Assembly: GCA_030704225.1 (NCBI GenBank)
Contig: CP131915.1
Location: 1,736,001 to 1,800,000 of the forward strand
DNA: 64,000 nucleotides
From: Kosakonia sp. H02
GTDB taxonomy: Bacteria > Pseudomonadota > Gammaproteobacteria > Enterobacterales > Enterobacteriaceae
Reading direction: 5' to 3'
The notes under the pieces were generated by a model. That model saw only the letters and a list, made by a program, of their open reading frames with translations, was not told where the DNA came from and made no database searches. Position numbers and translations under genes: made by a program. Below are positions 40,117-50,192 of this stretch, piece by piece. Position 1 is the first letter of the stretch. Each line of letters starts with the position of its first letter.

Positions 40117-40862
40117 GCTTCGTTGTTATCATCCCTGCGCGCTACGCCTCAACGCGCTTACCGGGCAAACCGTTGGTGGATATCAACGGCAAACCAATGG
40201 TTGTACATGTTCTGGAGCGCGCCCGTGAATCCGGTGCTGAGCGTATTATCGTCGCCACGGACAATGAAGATGTGATGCGTGCGGTAGAGGCGGCTGGCGG
40301 TGAAGTCTGTATGACCCGTGCCGATCACCAGTCCGGGACGGAGCGCCTTGCCGAAGTCGTGGAAAAATGCGGCTTTAGCGACGACACCGTCATTGTTAAT
40401 GTGCAGGGCGATGAGCCGATGATCCCACTGGCTATCATTCGCCAGGTGGCTGAAAACCTCGCCGCGCGCCACGATGTCGGTATGGCCACGCTGGCCGTTC
40501 CCATCCACAGCGCCGAAGAGGCGTTTAACCCGAATGCGGTGAAAGTGGTCATGGACGCTGAAGGCTATGCGCTCTATTTCTCCCGCGCCACCATTCCCTG
40601 GGATCGCGATCGCTTTGCCCTTTCGCGCGAGACAATTGGCGATACGTTTCTGCGCCATATCGGTATTTATGGCTATCGCGCCGGGTTTATCCGCCGCTAT
40701 GTCAGCTGGCAAACCAGCCCGCTGGAGCAAATCGAGATGCTCGAGCAACTGCGTGTGTTGTGGTACGGCGAGAAAATTCACGTCGACGTGGCAAGCGTCG
40801 TGCCGGGCACTGGCGTTGATACGCCCGAAGATCTTGAACGCGTCCGTCAGGAACTGCGTTAA
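40113..40862 (+). CDS. kdsB: 3-deoxy-manno-octulosonate cytidylyltransferase
   Basis: Activates KDO as CMP-KDO for lipopolysaccharide inner-core synthesis, 249 residues (E. coli 248). The nucleotide-binding opening IIPARYASTRLPGKPL, the block VNVQGDEPMIP and the C-terminal GTGVDTPEDLERVR are present. With msbA and lpxK it makes this segment an LPS-biogenesis neighbourhood. Confidence 0.98.
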   Translation: MSFVVIIPARYASTRLPGKPLVDINGKPMVVHVLERARESGAERIIVATDNEDVMRAVEAAGGEVCMTRADHQSGTERLAEVVEKCGFSDDTVIVNVQGDEPMIPLAIIRQVAENLAARHDVGMATLAVPIHSAEEAFNPNAVKVVMDAEGYALYFSRATIPWDRDRFALSRETIGDTFLRHIGIYGYRAGFIRRYVSWQTSPLEQIEMLEQLRVLWYGEKIHVDVASVVPGTGVDTPEDLERVRQELR

Positions 40863-40996
40863 TTCCTCATCCCCTCCGCCCGGGGGGGATTTGCCGTTTC
40901 CGGCCAGATATTCATGCTGTTTTGATCTCATCAGGGTGACAGATATGTCCGAGGCGCTCATTATAAAAGCAGTCGTCTTTGTAGGGGCAATCTGCT

Positions 40997-41890
40997 ATGG
41001 AACAACTCCGGGCCGAATTAAGTCATTTGCTGGGGGAAAAATTAAGCCGCATGGAGTGCGTCAGCGAAAAGCCTGATTCTGCACTCTGGTCTTTGTACGA
41101 CAGCCAGGGAAACCCGATGCCGCTGCTGGCGAGATGTTTCACCACGCCGGGGCTGGCGCGACAGCTTGCCTGGAAGACGTCAATGCTGGCGCGCGGCGGC
41201 ACAGTGCGTATGCCGGTGGTCTACGGCGTGATGACACACGAAGAGCACCCCGGACCCGATGTATTGCTTATAGAACGCCTGCGCGGCGTGCCTGTTGAAG
41301 CGCCCGCGCGAACACCAGAGCGTTGGGAACAGCTCAAAGATCAAATCGTCGAAGCGCTACTGGCCTGGCACCGGCAGGACAGCCACGGTTGTGTCGGCAC
41401 CGTCGACAGCACGCAGGAAAATATCTGGCCCTCCTGGTATCGTCAGCGCATGGAAGTGCTGTGGACCACGCTCAATCAATATCAAAACACCGGGCTAACG
41501 ATGCAGGATAAACGCATGCTGTTTCGTACCCGTGAATGCCTGCCCGCCTTGTTTGATGGTTTTAATGATAACTGCGTGCTGGTGCACGGCAGTTTCAATC
41601 TGCGCAGCATGCTCAAAGATGCCCGTAGCGATCAGTTACTGGCGATGGTTGGCCCCGGCATTATGCTGTGGGCACCGCGCGAGTATGAACTGTTTCGTCT
41701 GGTGGAAGGGCCGCAGGCGGAAGGATTGCTGTGGCACTATTTGCAGCACGCGCCGGTAGCGGAATCTTTCCTCTGGCGGCGCTGGCTGTATCTGCTCTGG
41801 GATGAAGTGGCGCAGCTGGTCAATACCGGGCGTTTCAACCGCGCCAACTTCGATCTGGCCTCGAAATCACTGCTCCCCTGGCTGGTCTGA
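40997..41890 (+). CDS. ycbJ: Uncharacterised protein YcbJ
   Basis: It has 297 residues, nearly collinear with E. coli YcbJ, whose function is unknown. Middle-region blocks VLLIERLRGVPVEAP and NCVLVHGSFNLRSML look like the hinge and HGDxxxxN-type loop of aminoglycoside phosphotransferase/kinase folds, but HGSFNL lacks the usual Asp, so activity is doubtful. The 3' end overlaps the convergent elyC by 24 bases. Its ribosome site is poor. Confidence 0.9.
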   Translation: MEQLRAELSHLLGEKLSRMECVSEKPDSALWSLYDSQGNPMPLLARCFTTPGLARQLAWKTSMLARGGTVRMPVVYGVMTHEEHPGPDVLLIERLRGVPVEAPARTPERWEQLKDQIVEALLAWHRQDSHGCVGTVDSTQENIWPSWYRQRMEVLWTTLNQYQNTGLTMQDKRMLFRTRECLPALFDGFNDNCVLVHGSFNLRSMLKDARSDQLLAMVGPGIMLWAPREYELFRLVEGPQAEGLLWHYLQHAPVAESFLWRRWLYLLWDEVAQLVNTGRFNRANFDLASKSLLPWLV

Positions 41891-42646
41891 ACTGCCTTTC
41901 AGCCACTGCCAGATCCGCCCCAGCGTTTCATAACCTACCCGGTCACTGTGCAGCAGCCAGACCGGGGAAGGGATCGCGCGCTCCCACGGGTTAAGCGGTG
42001 AGTCGATCGCCAACTGATTTGCCGGTGCCGGTAGAGGTTTCAGCCCGACATGCTGGAAAAAGATAACTGCCCGTGGCAGATGCGCCGCCGACGTTACCAG
42101 CAGGAATGGCGTATCGCCAATGGCCTGTTTCACCGCAGCGGCTTCTTCTTCGGTGTCTTTAGGCTTATCCAGCGTGATGATATCGCTGCGCGGTACGCCC
42201 AGGCTTTCCGCCACCCGTGCGCCAGCTTCTGCGGTACTTACCGGGTTCGTTTTCGCGGCTGCGCCCGTAAAAATGAGTTTCGAGCCGGGATTGGCGCGCC
42301 ACAGGCGGATCCCCTCATTCAGGCGCGGCAAGCTATTGCTGATCAGATTGGAACTGGGAGCCCAGGCATCATTCCAGGTGTAACCGCCGCCGAGTACCAC
42401 GATGTATTTCACCGGCTCTGTTCCATGCCAGGTGGGGTAGGTATCTTCAAGGGGTTTTAACAGACGATCCGCCACGGGTTGCACACTTAAAAGCAATAAA
42501 ACCAACCACCCGACGCTGATGAATACTTTGCCGGTTTTTTGCCAGCGGCTGAACCAGACCAGCACAATTCCCAAACCGATTAACAAAAGCAAAAATGGCA
42601 GCGGCAGCAGCAAGCCGCCGACGATTTTTTTGAGCGTAAAAAGCAC
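41867..42646 (-). CDS. elyC: Envelope biogenesis factor ElyC (DUF218)
   Basis: In E. coli this inner-membrane protein supports peptidoglycan synthesis by aiding undecaprenyl-phosphate metabolism and periplasmic folding. It has 259 residues. Two N-terminal hydrophobic segments (about 10-55) precede a DUF218 domain with VVLGGGYTWN, PRLNEGIRLWR and TSAAHLPRAVIFF. The start is GTG at 42646, chosen because AAGGAG lies nine bases upstream and because the N-terminus then matches E. coli. The 3' end overlaps ycbJ on the opposite strand. Confidence 0.94.
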   Translation of the reverse strand: MLFTLKKIVGGLLLPLPFLLLLIGLGIVLVWFSRWQKTGKVFISVGWLVLLLLSVQPVADRLLKPLEDTYPTWHGTEPVKYIVVLGGGYTWNDAWAPSSNLISNSLPRLNEGIRLWRANPGSKLIFTGAAAKTNPVSTAEAGARVAESLGVPRSDIITLDKPKDTEEEAAAVKQAIGDTPFLLVTSAAHLPRAVIFFQHVGLKPLPAPANQLAIDSPLNPWERAIPSPVWLLHSDRVGYETLGRIWQWLKGSSDQPGEQ

Positions 42647-42764
42647 CGTTTTCGTCTCCTTTTTGACCATACAGCAGGCGTTTTCAGCGGATTTTACACC
42701 AGATGGGTTCATTATCGGCACGGCTGTGACAAAATAGCGGTTTTGCCAGGAGCGTGGAGCATCC

Positions 42765-43559
42765 ATGCAGGATCGAAATTTCGACGATATCGCGGAGAAA
42801 TTCTCGCGCAATATCTACGGCACCACGAAAGGTCAGCTGCGTCAGGCGATCCTGTGGCAGGATCTTGATATATTGCTGGCGAAAATGGATCGCGCCCCAC
42901 TTCACGTGCTTGATGCAGGCGGCGGAGAGGGACAAACGGCGATCCGCATGGCGCAATTGGGCCACCGCGTGACGTTATGCGATGTGTCGGAAACCATGAT
43001 TGCGCGTGCGCAAACTGCGGCAAATGAGAAAGGTGTGAGCGGTAACATGCATTTTGTACAATGCCCCGCTCAGGACGTTGCAGAACATTTAGAATCGCCC
43101 GTTGATCTGGTATTGTTTCATGCGGTTCTTGAATGGGTTGCTGAACCCATTACCGTATTGCAAACCTTATGGTCGGTGTTAAGACCGGGCGGTGCGTTGT
43201 CGCTCATGTTTTACAACGCCGACGGTTTACTGATGCACAACATGGTGGCGGGGAATTTTGACTACGTTCAGGCCGGTATGCCGAAACGAAAAAAACGCAC
43301 CCTTTCCCCGGATTATCCGCGCGCGCCCGCAGATGTTTACCGCTGGCTTGAGCAGATCGGCTGGCAAATTACCGGCAAAACCGGGGTGCGTGTCTTTCAC
43401 GATTACCTGCGTGAAAAGCACCAACAGCATGACTGTTTTGACACATTACTCGAACTCGAAACGCGCTATTGCCGCCAGGAGCCGTATATCAGTCTCGGCC
43501 GTTATATTCACGTGACAGCAGTTAAGCCGCAAATCGATGGAAGGACAAACGATGAGTGA
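42765..43559 (+). CDS. cmoM: tRNA 5-carboxymethoxyuridine methyltransferase CmoM
   Basis: SAM-dependent methyltransferase forming the methyl ester of cmo5U34 in tRNA (formerly smtA). It has 264 residues (E. coli 261). The SAM motif is VLDAGGGEGQTAIRM, and VDLVLFHAVLEWV is the post-II block. It is first in the mukFEB operon: its stop overlaps the mukF start (ATGAGTGA). It is divergent from elyC with 118 bases between. Confidence 0.96.
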   Translation: MQDRNFDDIAEKFSRNIYGTTKGQLRQAILWQDLDILLAKMDRAPLHVLDAGGGEGQTAIRMAQLGHRVTLCDVSETMIARAQTAANEKGVSGNMHFVQCPAQDVAEHLESPVDLVLFHAVLEWVAEPITVLQTLWSVLRPGGALSLMFYNADGLLMHNMVAGNFDYVQAGMPKRKKRTLSPDYPRAPADVYRWLEQIGWQITGKTGVRVFHDYLREKHQQHDCFDTLLELETRYCRQEPYISLGRYIHVTAVKPQIDGRTNDE

Positions 43560-44874
43560 ATTTTCCCAGACAGTCCCCGAACTGGTTGCCTGGGCCAGAA
43601 AAAATGATTTCTCCATCTCGCTGCCGGTCGACAGGCTCTCTTTTTTGCTGGCCGTTGCCACCCTTAACGGTGAGCGTCTGGATGGGGAAATGAGCGAAGG
43701 CGAATTGGTCGATGCCTTTCGCCACGTCAGTGAGGCGTTTGAGCAAACCAGCGAAACCATCACCCAGCGTGCTAACAACGCCATCAACGATATGGTGCGC
43801 CAGCGTTTGTTGAACCGCTTTACCAGCGAACTGGCAGAAGGCAATGCCATCTACCGCCTGACACCGCTGGGTATTGGCATCACGGATTACTATATTCGCC
43901 AGCGTGAGTTTTCCACGCTGCGCCTCTCAATGCAGTTGTCGATTGTGGCGAGTGAGCTGAAACGCGCCGCCGATGCGGCAGAAGAGGGCGGCGATGAGTT
44001 TCACTGGCACCGTAATGTCTATGCGCCGCTGAAATATTCCGTGGCGGAGATTTTCGACAGTATCGATCTGACCCAGCGGGTGATGGACGAGCAACAGCAG
44101 CAGGTAAAAGACGATATAGCGCAGTTGCTGAACAAAGACTGGCGCGCCGCCATTTCCAGTTGTGAGCTGTTATTGTCAGAAACCTCCGGTACGTTGCGCG
44201 AGCTTCAGGATACGCTGGATGCCGCTGGCGATAAGCTGCAAACCAATTTACTGAGCATTCAGGATGCGACGCTGGGCCGCGACGACCTGGAGTTCCTCGA
44301 TCAACTGGTGTTCAACCTGCAAAGCAAGCTGGACCGCATTGTCAGCTGGGGCCAGCAGGCTATAGACCTGTGGATTGGTTACGATCGCCACGTACACAAA
44401 TTTATCCGTACCGCTATCGATATGGATAAAAACCGCGTCTTTGCGCAGCGTTTGCGCCAGTCGGTGCAGACCTATTTTGATGCACCCTGGGCGCTAACCT
44501 ACGCCAGTGCCGACAGGCTGCTGGATATGCGTGATGAAGAGATGGCGCTGCGCGACGAAGAAGTCACCGGCGAGCTGCCGCCGGATCTGGAGTTCGAAGA
44601 GTTTAACGAAATTCGCGAGCAACTCGCGGCGCTTATTGAGCAGCAACTGGCGATTTATAAAACCAAAGGTGTGCCGCTGGATCTCGGTCTCGTGGCCCGC
44701 GAATATTTGGCGCAATATCCGCGTGTACGTCATTTTGACATCGCGCGCATCGTGGTTGATCAGGCGGTACGTCTCGGCGTAGCGCAAGCAGATTTCACCG
44801 GACTGCCACCGAAATGGCAGCCGATTAATGATTACGGAGCCAAGGTACAGGCGCATGTCATCGACAAATATTGA
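43552..44874 (+). CDS. mukF: Chromosome partition protein MukF (kleisin)
   Basis: Kleisin subunit bridging MukB heads in the MukBEF condensin, 440 residues. An N-terminal winged-helix dimerisation domain (about 1-115), a helical middle region and a C-terminal winged helix that contacts the MukB head can be placed by homology. GAAGGAC precedes the ATG at 43552; the upstream ATG at 43537 lacks support. It overlaps cmoM by 8 bases and mukE by 20. Confidence 0.98.
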   Translation: MSEFSQTVPELVAWARKNDFSISLPVDRLSFLLAVATLNGERLDGEMSEGELVDAFRHVSEAFEQTSETITQRANNAINDMVRQRLLNRFTSELAEGNAIYRLTPLGIGITDYYIRQREFSTLRLSMQLSIVASELKRAADAAEEGGDEFHWHRNVYAPLKYSVAEIFDSIDLTQRVMDEQQQQVKDDIAQLLNKDWRAAISSCELLLSETSGTLRELQDTLDAAGDKLQTNLLSIQDATLGRDDLEFLDQLVFNLQSKLDRIVSWGQQAIDLWIGYDRHVHKFIRTAIDMDKNRVFAQRLRQSVQTYFDAPWALTYASADRLLDMRDEEMALRDEEVTGELPPDLEFEEFNEIREQLAALIEQQLAIYKTKGVPLDLGLVAREYLAQYPRVRHFDIARIVVDQAVRLGVAQADFTGLPPKWQPINDYGAKVQAHVIDKY

Positions 44875-45559
44875 ACAAGTGATGCCGGTTAAACTGGCAC
44901 AGGCGTTGGCAAACTCGCTCTTTCCGGCGCTGGACAGCGCATTGCGTTCAGGAAGACATATCGGCCTTGACGAGCTGGATAATCACGCCTTTTTGATGGA
45001 TTTTCAGGAATATCTGGAAGAGTTTTACGCGCGCTATAACGTCGAACTTATCCGCGCACCGGAAGGCTTCTTTTATCTGCGTCCGCGTTCCACCACCCTG
45101 ATCCCGCGTTCAGTGCTCTCTGAACTGGATATGATGGTCGGCAAAATTCTCTGTTATCTCTATCTCAGCCCTGAACGCCTGGCCAACGAAGGGATTTTTA
45201 CCCAGCAGGAGCTATACGACGAGCTGATGTCGCTGGCCGATGAACCGAAGCTGCTGAAGCTGGTTAACAACCGCTCTACCGGTTCCGATCTGGACCGCCA
45301 GAAGCTTCAGGAAAAAGTCCGCTCTTCGTTAAACCGCCTGCGCCGTCTCGGCATGATCTGGTTTATGGGTAACGACAGCAGCAAGTTCCGCATCACCGAA
45401 TCGGTGTTCCGCTTTGGCGCGGACGTGCGCTCGGGCGACGACCCGCGTGAAGCGCAACTGCGTATGATCCGCGACGGCGAAGCGATGCCTGTCGAAAACC
45501 ATCTGCAACTCAATGATGAGCCAGAAGATAATCAGCCGGATAGCTCGGAGGAAGAGTAA
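44855..45559 (+). CDS. mukE: Chromosome partition protein MukE
   Basis: Accessory winged-helix (KITE-type) subunit that binds the MukF linker, 234 residues as in E. coli. A shorter start at 44882 (MPVKLAQ) is possible but the longer one matches. The C-terminal tail is acidic (DEPEDNQPDSSEEE). It overlaps mukF by 20 bases and mukB by 1 base, indicating coupled translation. Confidence 0.97.
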   Translation: MSSTNIEQVMPVKLAQALANSLFPALDSALRSGRHIGLDELDNHAFLMDFQEYLEEFYARYNVELIRAPEGFFYLRPRSTTLIPRSVLSELDMMVGKILCYLYLSPERLANEGIFTQQELYDELMSLADEPKLLKLVNNRSTGSDLDRQKLQEKVRSSLNRLRRLGMIWFMGNDSSKFRITESVFRFGADVRSGDDPREAQLRMIRDGEAMPVENHLQLNDEPEDNQPDSSEEE

Positions 45560-48500
45560 TGATTGATCGCGGTAAATTTCGTTCGCTTACGCTGATTAAC
45601 TGGAACGGCTTTTTTGCCCGCACCTTTGACCTGGACGAACTGGTTACCACCCTTTCTGGCGGTAACGGTGCCGGGAAATCGACCACCATGGCTGCGTTTG
45701 TCACGGCGCTTATTCCCGATTTGACGCTGCTGCACTTTCGTAACACCACCGAAGCAGGCGCAACCTCTGGCTCCCGCGATAAAGGCCTGCACGGTAAGCT
45801 GAAAGCCGGCGTCTGTTATTCGGTGCTGGATGTCATCAACTCCCGCCACCAGAGGGTGCTGGTGGGCGTGCGTTTGCAGCAGGTTGCGGGTCGCGATCGC
45901 AAAGTGGATATCAAACCCTTTGCCATTCAGGGGCTACCTACCTCGGTGCTGCCGACACAACTGCTGACAGAGACACTGAATGAGCGCCAGGCGCGCGTGC
46001 TGTCATTGCAGGAAGTGAAAGACAAGCTCGATGCGATGGAAGGCGTGCAGTTCAAGCAGTTCAACTCCATTACCGATTACCACGCGCTGATGTTCGATCT
46101 GGGCATTGTGGCGCGTCGTCTGCGATCCGCCTCGGATCGTAGCAAGTTCTACCGCCTGATTGAGGCCTCGCTGTACGGCGGGATCTCCAGCGCCATTACC
46201 CGCTCTCTGCGCGACTATTTATTGCCGGAAAACAGCGGTGTGCGTAAAGCGTTCCAGGATATGGAAGCGGCGCTGCGCGAAAACCGTATGACGCTGGAAG
46301 CGATTCGCGTCACCCAGTCCGACCGTGATCTGTTTAAGCATCTGATCAGCGAAGCCACCAACTATGTGGCGGCGGATTATATGCGCCACGCCAACGAGCG
46401 CCGGGTGCATCTCGATAAAGCGCTGGAGTATCGCCGCGATCTGTTCTCCTCGCGCCAGCAACTGGCGGCGGAGCAGTACAAACATGTCGATATGGCGCGT
46501 GAGCTCTCGGAACATGCCGGTGCAGAAGGGGATCTGGAAGCGGATTATCAGGCCGCCAGCGACCACCTGAACCTGGTGCAAACCGCGCTGCGTCAGCAGG
46601 AAAAAATTGAGCGCTATGAAACGGATCTGGAAGAGTTACAAATCCGTCTCGAAGAGCAGCATGAAGTGGTGGCCGAAGCCGCCGAACGCCAGGAAGATAA
46701 CGAAGCCCGCGCCGAAGCCGCTGAGCTTGAAGTGGATGAGCTGAAAAACCAGCTTGCCGATTATCAACAGGCTCTCGACGTCCAGCAAACCCGCGCCATT
46801 CAGTACAACCAGGCGTTACAGGCGCTGGAACGGGCGAAAGCGTTGTGTCATCTGCCCGATTTGACGCCGGAAAGCGCCGACGAATGGCTGGAAACTTTCC
46901 AGGCCAAAGAGCAAGAAGCGACGGAAAACCTGCTGTCGCTGGATCAAAAGATAAGCGTTTCACAAACCGCACATAGCCAGTTTGAGCAGGCGTATCAACT
47001 GGTGGCGTCCATTAATGGCCCGCTGGCGCGTAACGAAGCCTGGAGCGTGGCGCGTGAGCTGCTGCGCGATGGCGTTAATCAGCGCCATCTGGCGGAGCAG
47101 GTTCAGCCGCTGCGTATGCGCCTGACCGAACTGGAACAGCGTCTGCGCGAACAGCAGGAAGCCGAACGTTTGCTGGCCGAGTTCTGCAAGCGCCAGGGCA
47201 AACAGATTGACGCCGAAGAGCTGGAAGCGCTGCATCAGGAGCTGGAAGCGCAAATTGCCGCGCTTTCTGACAACGTTTCCGCCGCAGGCGAACAGCGCAT
47301 GGCGCTGCGCCAGGAGCTGGAGCAGTTGCAGTCGCGCATTCAGACCCTGACCAAACGCGCGCCGGTGTGGCTGGCGGCACAAAGCAGCCTGTCGCAGTTG
47401 TGCGAGCAGAGCGGCGAGCAGTTTGAGTCCAGCCAGGATGTCACGGAATATCTGCAACAACTGCTGGAGCGCGAACGCGAAGCCATTGTTGAGCGTGACG
47501 AAATCGGCGCACGTAAGCGTCTGGTCGATGAAGAGATCGAACGTTTAAGCCAGCCTGGCGGTGCGGAAGACCCGCGTCTGAATGCGCTGGCAGAGCGTTT
47601 TGGCGGCGTGCTGCTGTCGGAAATCTATGACGATGTCAGCATCGACGATGCGCCGTATTACTCGGCGCTGTATGGCCCGTCGCGTCACGCGATTGTAGTG
47701 CCGGATCTGTCGCTGGTTTCTGAGATGCTGGAAGGGCTTGAAGAGTGCCCGGAAGATCTCTATCTGATCGAAGGGGACCCGCAATCCTTCGATGACAGCG
47801 TGTTTAGCGTTGATGAGCTGGAAAAAGCGGTGGTGGTGAAAATCGCCGATCGCCAGTGGCGTTACTCCCGCTTCCCGACGTTGCCGCTGTTTGGCCGCGC
47901 GGCGCGAGAAAGCCGCATCGAAAGCCTGCACGCCGAGCGTGAAGAACTGGCGGAGCGTTTCGCTACACTCTCTTTCGATGTGCAGAAAACCCAGCGCCTG
48001 CATCAGGCATTCAGCCGCTTTATCGGCAGCCATCTGGCCGTTGCTTTTGACGACGATCCGGAAGCAGAAATCCGCACGCTGAACAGCCGCCGTGGCGAGC
48101 TGGAACGCGCTATCAGCAATCATGAAAACGACAACCAGCAAAACCGCGTGCAGTTTGAACAGGCGAAAGAGGGCGTGGCCCAGCTTAACCGCCTGCTGCC
48201 GCGTGTGAATCTGCTGGCTGATGACACGCTGGCGGATCGCGTTGACGAAATTCGGGAACGCCTGGATGAAGCCGAGGAAGCCGCGCGATTCATTCAGCAG
48301 TTTGGTAACCAACTGGCGAAACTCGAACCGGTGGTCTCCGTGCTGCAAAGCGACCCGGAACAGTTTGAACAATTAAAAGCCGATTACGCTGCTTCCCAGC
48401 AGGTACAGCGTGATGCTCGCCAGCAGGCCTTTGCGCTGGCGGAAGTGGTTCAGCGACGGGCGCACTTCAGCTACTCCGATTCGGCTGAAATGTTCAACGG

Positions 48501-50007
48501 CAATAACGATCTCAACGAGAAGCTGCGCCAGCGTCTGGAGCAGGCGGAAGCGGAACGTACCCGGGCGCGTGAAGCGATGCGCAGCCATGCCGCGCAATTC
48601 GGCCAGTACAACCAGGTGCTGGCGTCGCTGAAAAGTTCGTTCGATACCAAAAAAGAGCTGCTCAACGACCTGCAAAAAGAGTTGCAGGATATCGGTGTTC
48701 GCGCCGATGGCGGTGCGGAAGAGCGGGCGCGTATTCGCCGCGACGAATTGCATGCGCAGCTTTCCGGCAACCGTGCGCGTCGTAACCAGCTCGAGAAAGC
48801 CATTACCTTCTGCGAAGCAGAGATGGATAACCTGACGCGTAAATTGCGCCGTCTGGAGCGCGATTACCATGAAATGCGTGAGCAGGTGGTGACGGCGAAA
48901 GCCGGCTGGTGCGCGGTGATGCGCATGGTGAAAGACAATGGCGTTGAACGCCGTCTGCACCGCCGCGAGCTGGCGTATCTCTCTGCCGACGAACTGCGTT
49001 CCATGTCGGATAAAGCCCTTGGTGCGCTGCGCCTGGCGGTGGCGGATAACGAACATCTGCGCGACGTGCTACGCCTGTCGGAAGATCCGAAACGCCCGGA
49101 ACGTAAAATCCAGTTCTTCGTCGCGGTGTATCAGCATCTGCGCGAGCGTATCCGCCAGGATATTATTCGCACCGATGATCCGGTCGAAGCTATCGAGCAG
49201 ATGGAGATTGAACTCAGCCGTCTGACCGAAGAGTTGACTTCCCGCGAGCAAAAACTGGCGATCAGCTCCCGCAGCGTGGCGAATATTATTCGGAAAACCA
49301 TCCAGCGTGAGCAGAACCGTATCCGCATGCTGAACCAGGGGCTGCAAAGCGTCTCCTTCGGCCAGGTGAACAGCGTGCGCCTCAATGTGAACGTGCGGGA
49401 AACCCATGCCACCTTGTTGACGGTGCTCTCTGAACAGCATGAGCAGCATCAGGATCTGTTTAACAGCAGCCGCCTGACCTTTTCGGAAGCGCTGGCGAAA
49501 CTCTATCAGCGCCTGAACCCGCAAATCGATATGGGGCAGCGCACGCCGCAAACCATTGGTGAAGAGCTGCTGGACTACCGCAACTATCTGGAGATGGAAG
49601 TGGAAGTTAACCGTGGCTCCGACGGCTGGCTGCGTGCGGAATCCGGCGCATTGTCGACCGGGGAAGCTATCGGTACCGGGATGTCGATTCTGGTGATGGT
49701 GGTGCAGAGCTGGGAAGATGAAGCCCGTCGACTGCGCGGTAAGGATATTTCGCCATGCCGCCTGCTGTTCCTGGATGAAGCGGCGCGCCTTGATGCCCGT
49801 TCAATCGCCACGCTGTTTGAGCTGTGCGAGCGTCTGGAGATGCAGTTAATTATCGCGGCACCGGAAAATATCAGCCCGGAAAAAGGCACCACGTACAAAC
49901 TGGTGCGTAAAGTCGTGCAGAATCATGAGCATGTGCACGTTGTCGGGCTGCGCGGATTTGCCGCTCAGCTTCCGGAAACGCTGCCCGGTACGGCAGACGC
50001 ATCGTAA
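45559..50007 (+). CDS. mukB: Chromosome partition protein MukB (SMC-like)
   Basis: SMC-family ATPase of the MukBEF condensin, 1482 residues (E. coli 1486). The N-terminal head has Walker A GGNGAGKS (34-41). Two long coiled coils (about 280-650 and 870-1190) flank a hinge near 650-790. The C-terminal head has signature LSTGEAIGTGMSIL and Walker B LLFLDEAARLD. The GAAGAG just upstream in mukE serves as its ribosome site. Confidence 0.99.
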   Translation: MIDRGKFRSLTLINWNGFFARTFDLDELVTTLSGGNGAGKSTTMAAFVTALIPDLTLLHFRNTTEAGATSGSRDKGLHGKLKAGVCYSVLDVINSRHQRVLVGVRLQQVAGRDRKVDIKPFAIQGLPTSVLPTQLLTETLNERQARVLSLQEVKDKLDAMEGVQFKQFNSITDYHALMFDLGIVARRLRSASDRSKFYRLIEASLYGGISSAITRSLRDYLLPENSGVRKAFQDMEAALRENRMTLEAIRVTQSDRDLFKHLISEATNYVAADYMRHANERRVHLDKALEYRRDLFSSRQQLAAEQYKHVDMARELSEHAGAEGDLEADYQAASDHLNLVQTALRQQEKIERYETDLEELQIRLEEQHEVVAEAAERQEDNEARAEAAELEVDELKNQLADYQQALDVQQTRAIQYNQALQALERAKALCHLPDLTPESADEWLETFQAKEQEATENLLSLDQKISVSQTAHSQFEQAYQLVASINGPLARNEAWSVARELLRDGVNQRHLAEQVQPLRMRLTELEQRLREQQEAERLLAEFCKRQGKQIDAEELEALHQELEAQIAALSDNVSAAGEQRMALRQELEQLQSRIQTLTKRAPVWLAAQSSLSQLCEQSGEQFESSQDVTEYLQQLLEREREAIVERDEIGARKRLVDEEIERLSQPGGAEDPRLNALAERFGGVLLSEIYDDVSIDDAPYYSALYGPSRHAIVVPDLSLVSEMLEGLEECPEDLYLIEGDPQSFDDSVFSVDELEKAVVVKIADRQWRYSRFPTLPLFGRAARESRIESLHAEREELAERFATLSFDVQKTQRLHQAFSRFIGSHLAVAFDDDPEAEIRTLNSRRGELERAISNHENDNQQNRVQFEQAKEGVAQLNRLLPRVNLLADDTLADRVDEIRERLDEAEEAARFIQQFGNQLAKLEPVVSVLQSDPEQFEQLKADYAASQQVQRDARQQAFALAEVVQRRAHFSYSDSAEMFNGNNDLNEKLRQRLEQAEAERTRAREAMRSHAAQFGQYNQVLASLKSSFDTKKELLNDLQKELQDIGVRADGGAEERARIRRDELHAQLSGNRARRNQLEKAITFCEAEMDNLTRKLRRLERDYHEMREQVVTAKAGWCAVMRMVKDNGVERRLHRRELAYLSADELRSMSDKALGALRLAVADNEHLRDVLRLSEDPKRPERKIQFFVAVYQHLRERIRQDIIRTDDPVEAIEQMEIELSRLTEELTSREQKLAISSRSVANIIRKTIQREQNRIRMLNQGLQSVSFGQVNSVRLNVNVRETHATLLTVLSEQHEQHQDLFNSSRLTFSEALAKLYQRLNPQIDMGQRTPQTIGEELLDYRNYLEMEVEVNRGSDGWLRAESGALSTGEAIGTGMSILVMVVQSWEDEARRLRGKDISPCRLLFLDEAARLDARSIATLFELCERLEMQLIIAAPENISPEKGTTYKLVRKVVQNHEHVHVVGLRGFAAQLPETLPGTADAS

Positions 50008-50022
50008 CGGCAGCACACAGTC

Positions 50023-50056
50023 AAAGAGCGGCAGAGATGCCGCTCTTTTTGTTTTC
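50023..50056 (+). terminator. Terminator of the cmoM-mukFEB operon
   Basis: AAAGAGCGGC-AGAGAT-GCCGCTCTTT followed by TTGTTTT, 15 bases past mukB. Confidence 0.93.
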
Positions 50057-50086
50057 TGAAAAATGATTGCCAGCCGGTGTTTAATC

Positions 50087-50101
50087 TTTAAACTTCTTTA
50101 C
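50087..50101 (-). promoter_or_regulatory. CpxR box upstream of ldtD
   Basis: On the minus strand GTAAAGAAGTTTAAA matches the CpxR consensus GTAAA-N5-GTAAA at 9 of 10 positions. It ends 31 bases before a TATACT -10 candidate (50133-50138) that has no good -35, as expected for an activated promoter. E. coli ldtD is known to be in the Cpx regulon. Confidence 0.7.
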
Positions 50102-50192
50102 ATTAGGGAAGGCAAATGCTTTTTTGTCTTTATATACTGAGAGAAAGGTGACGGTCCGTCACATGCAATGTGAAAGAAACAGGGGACAAGGG

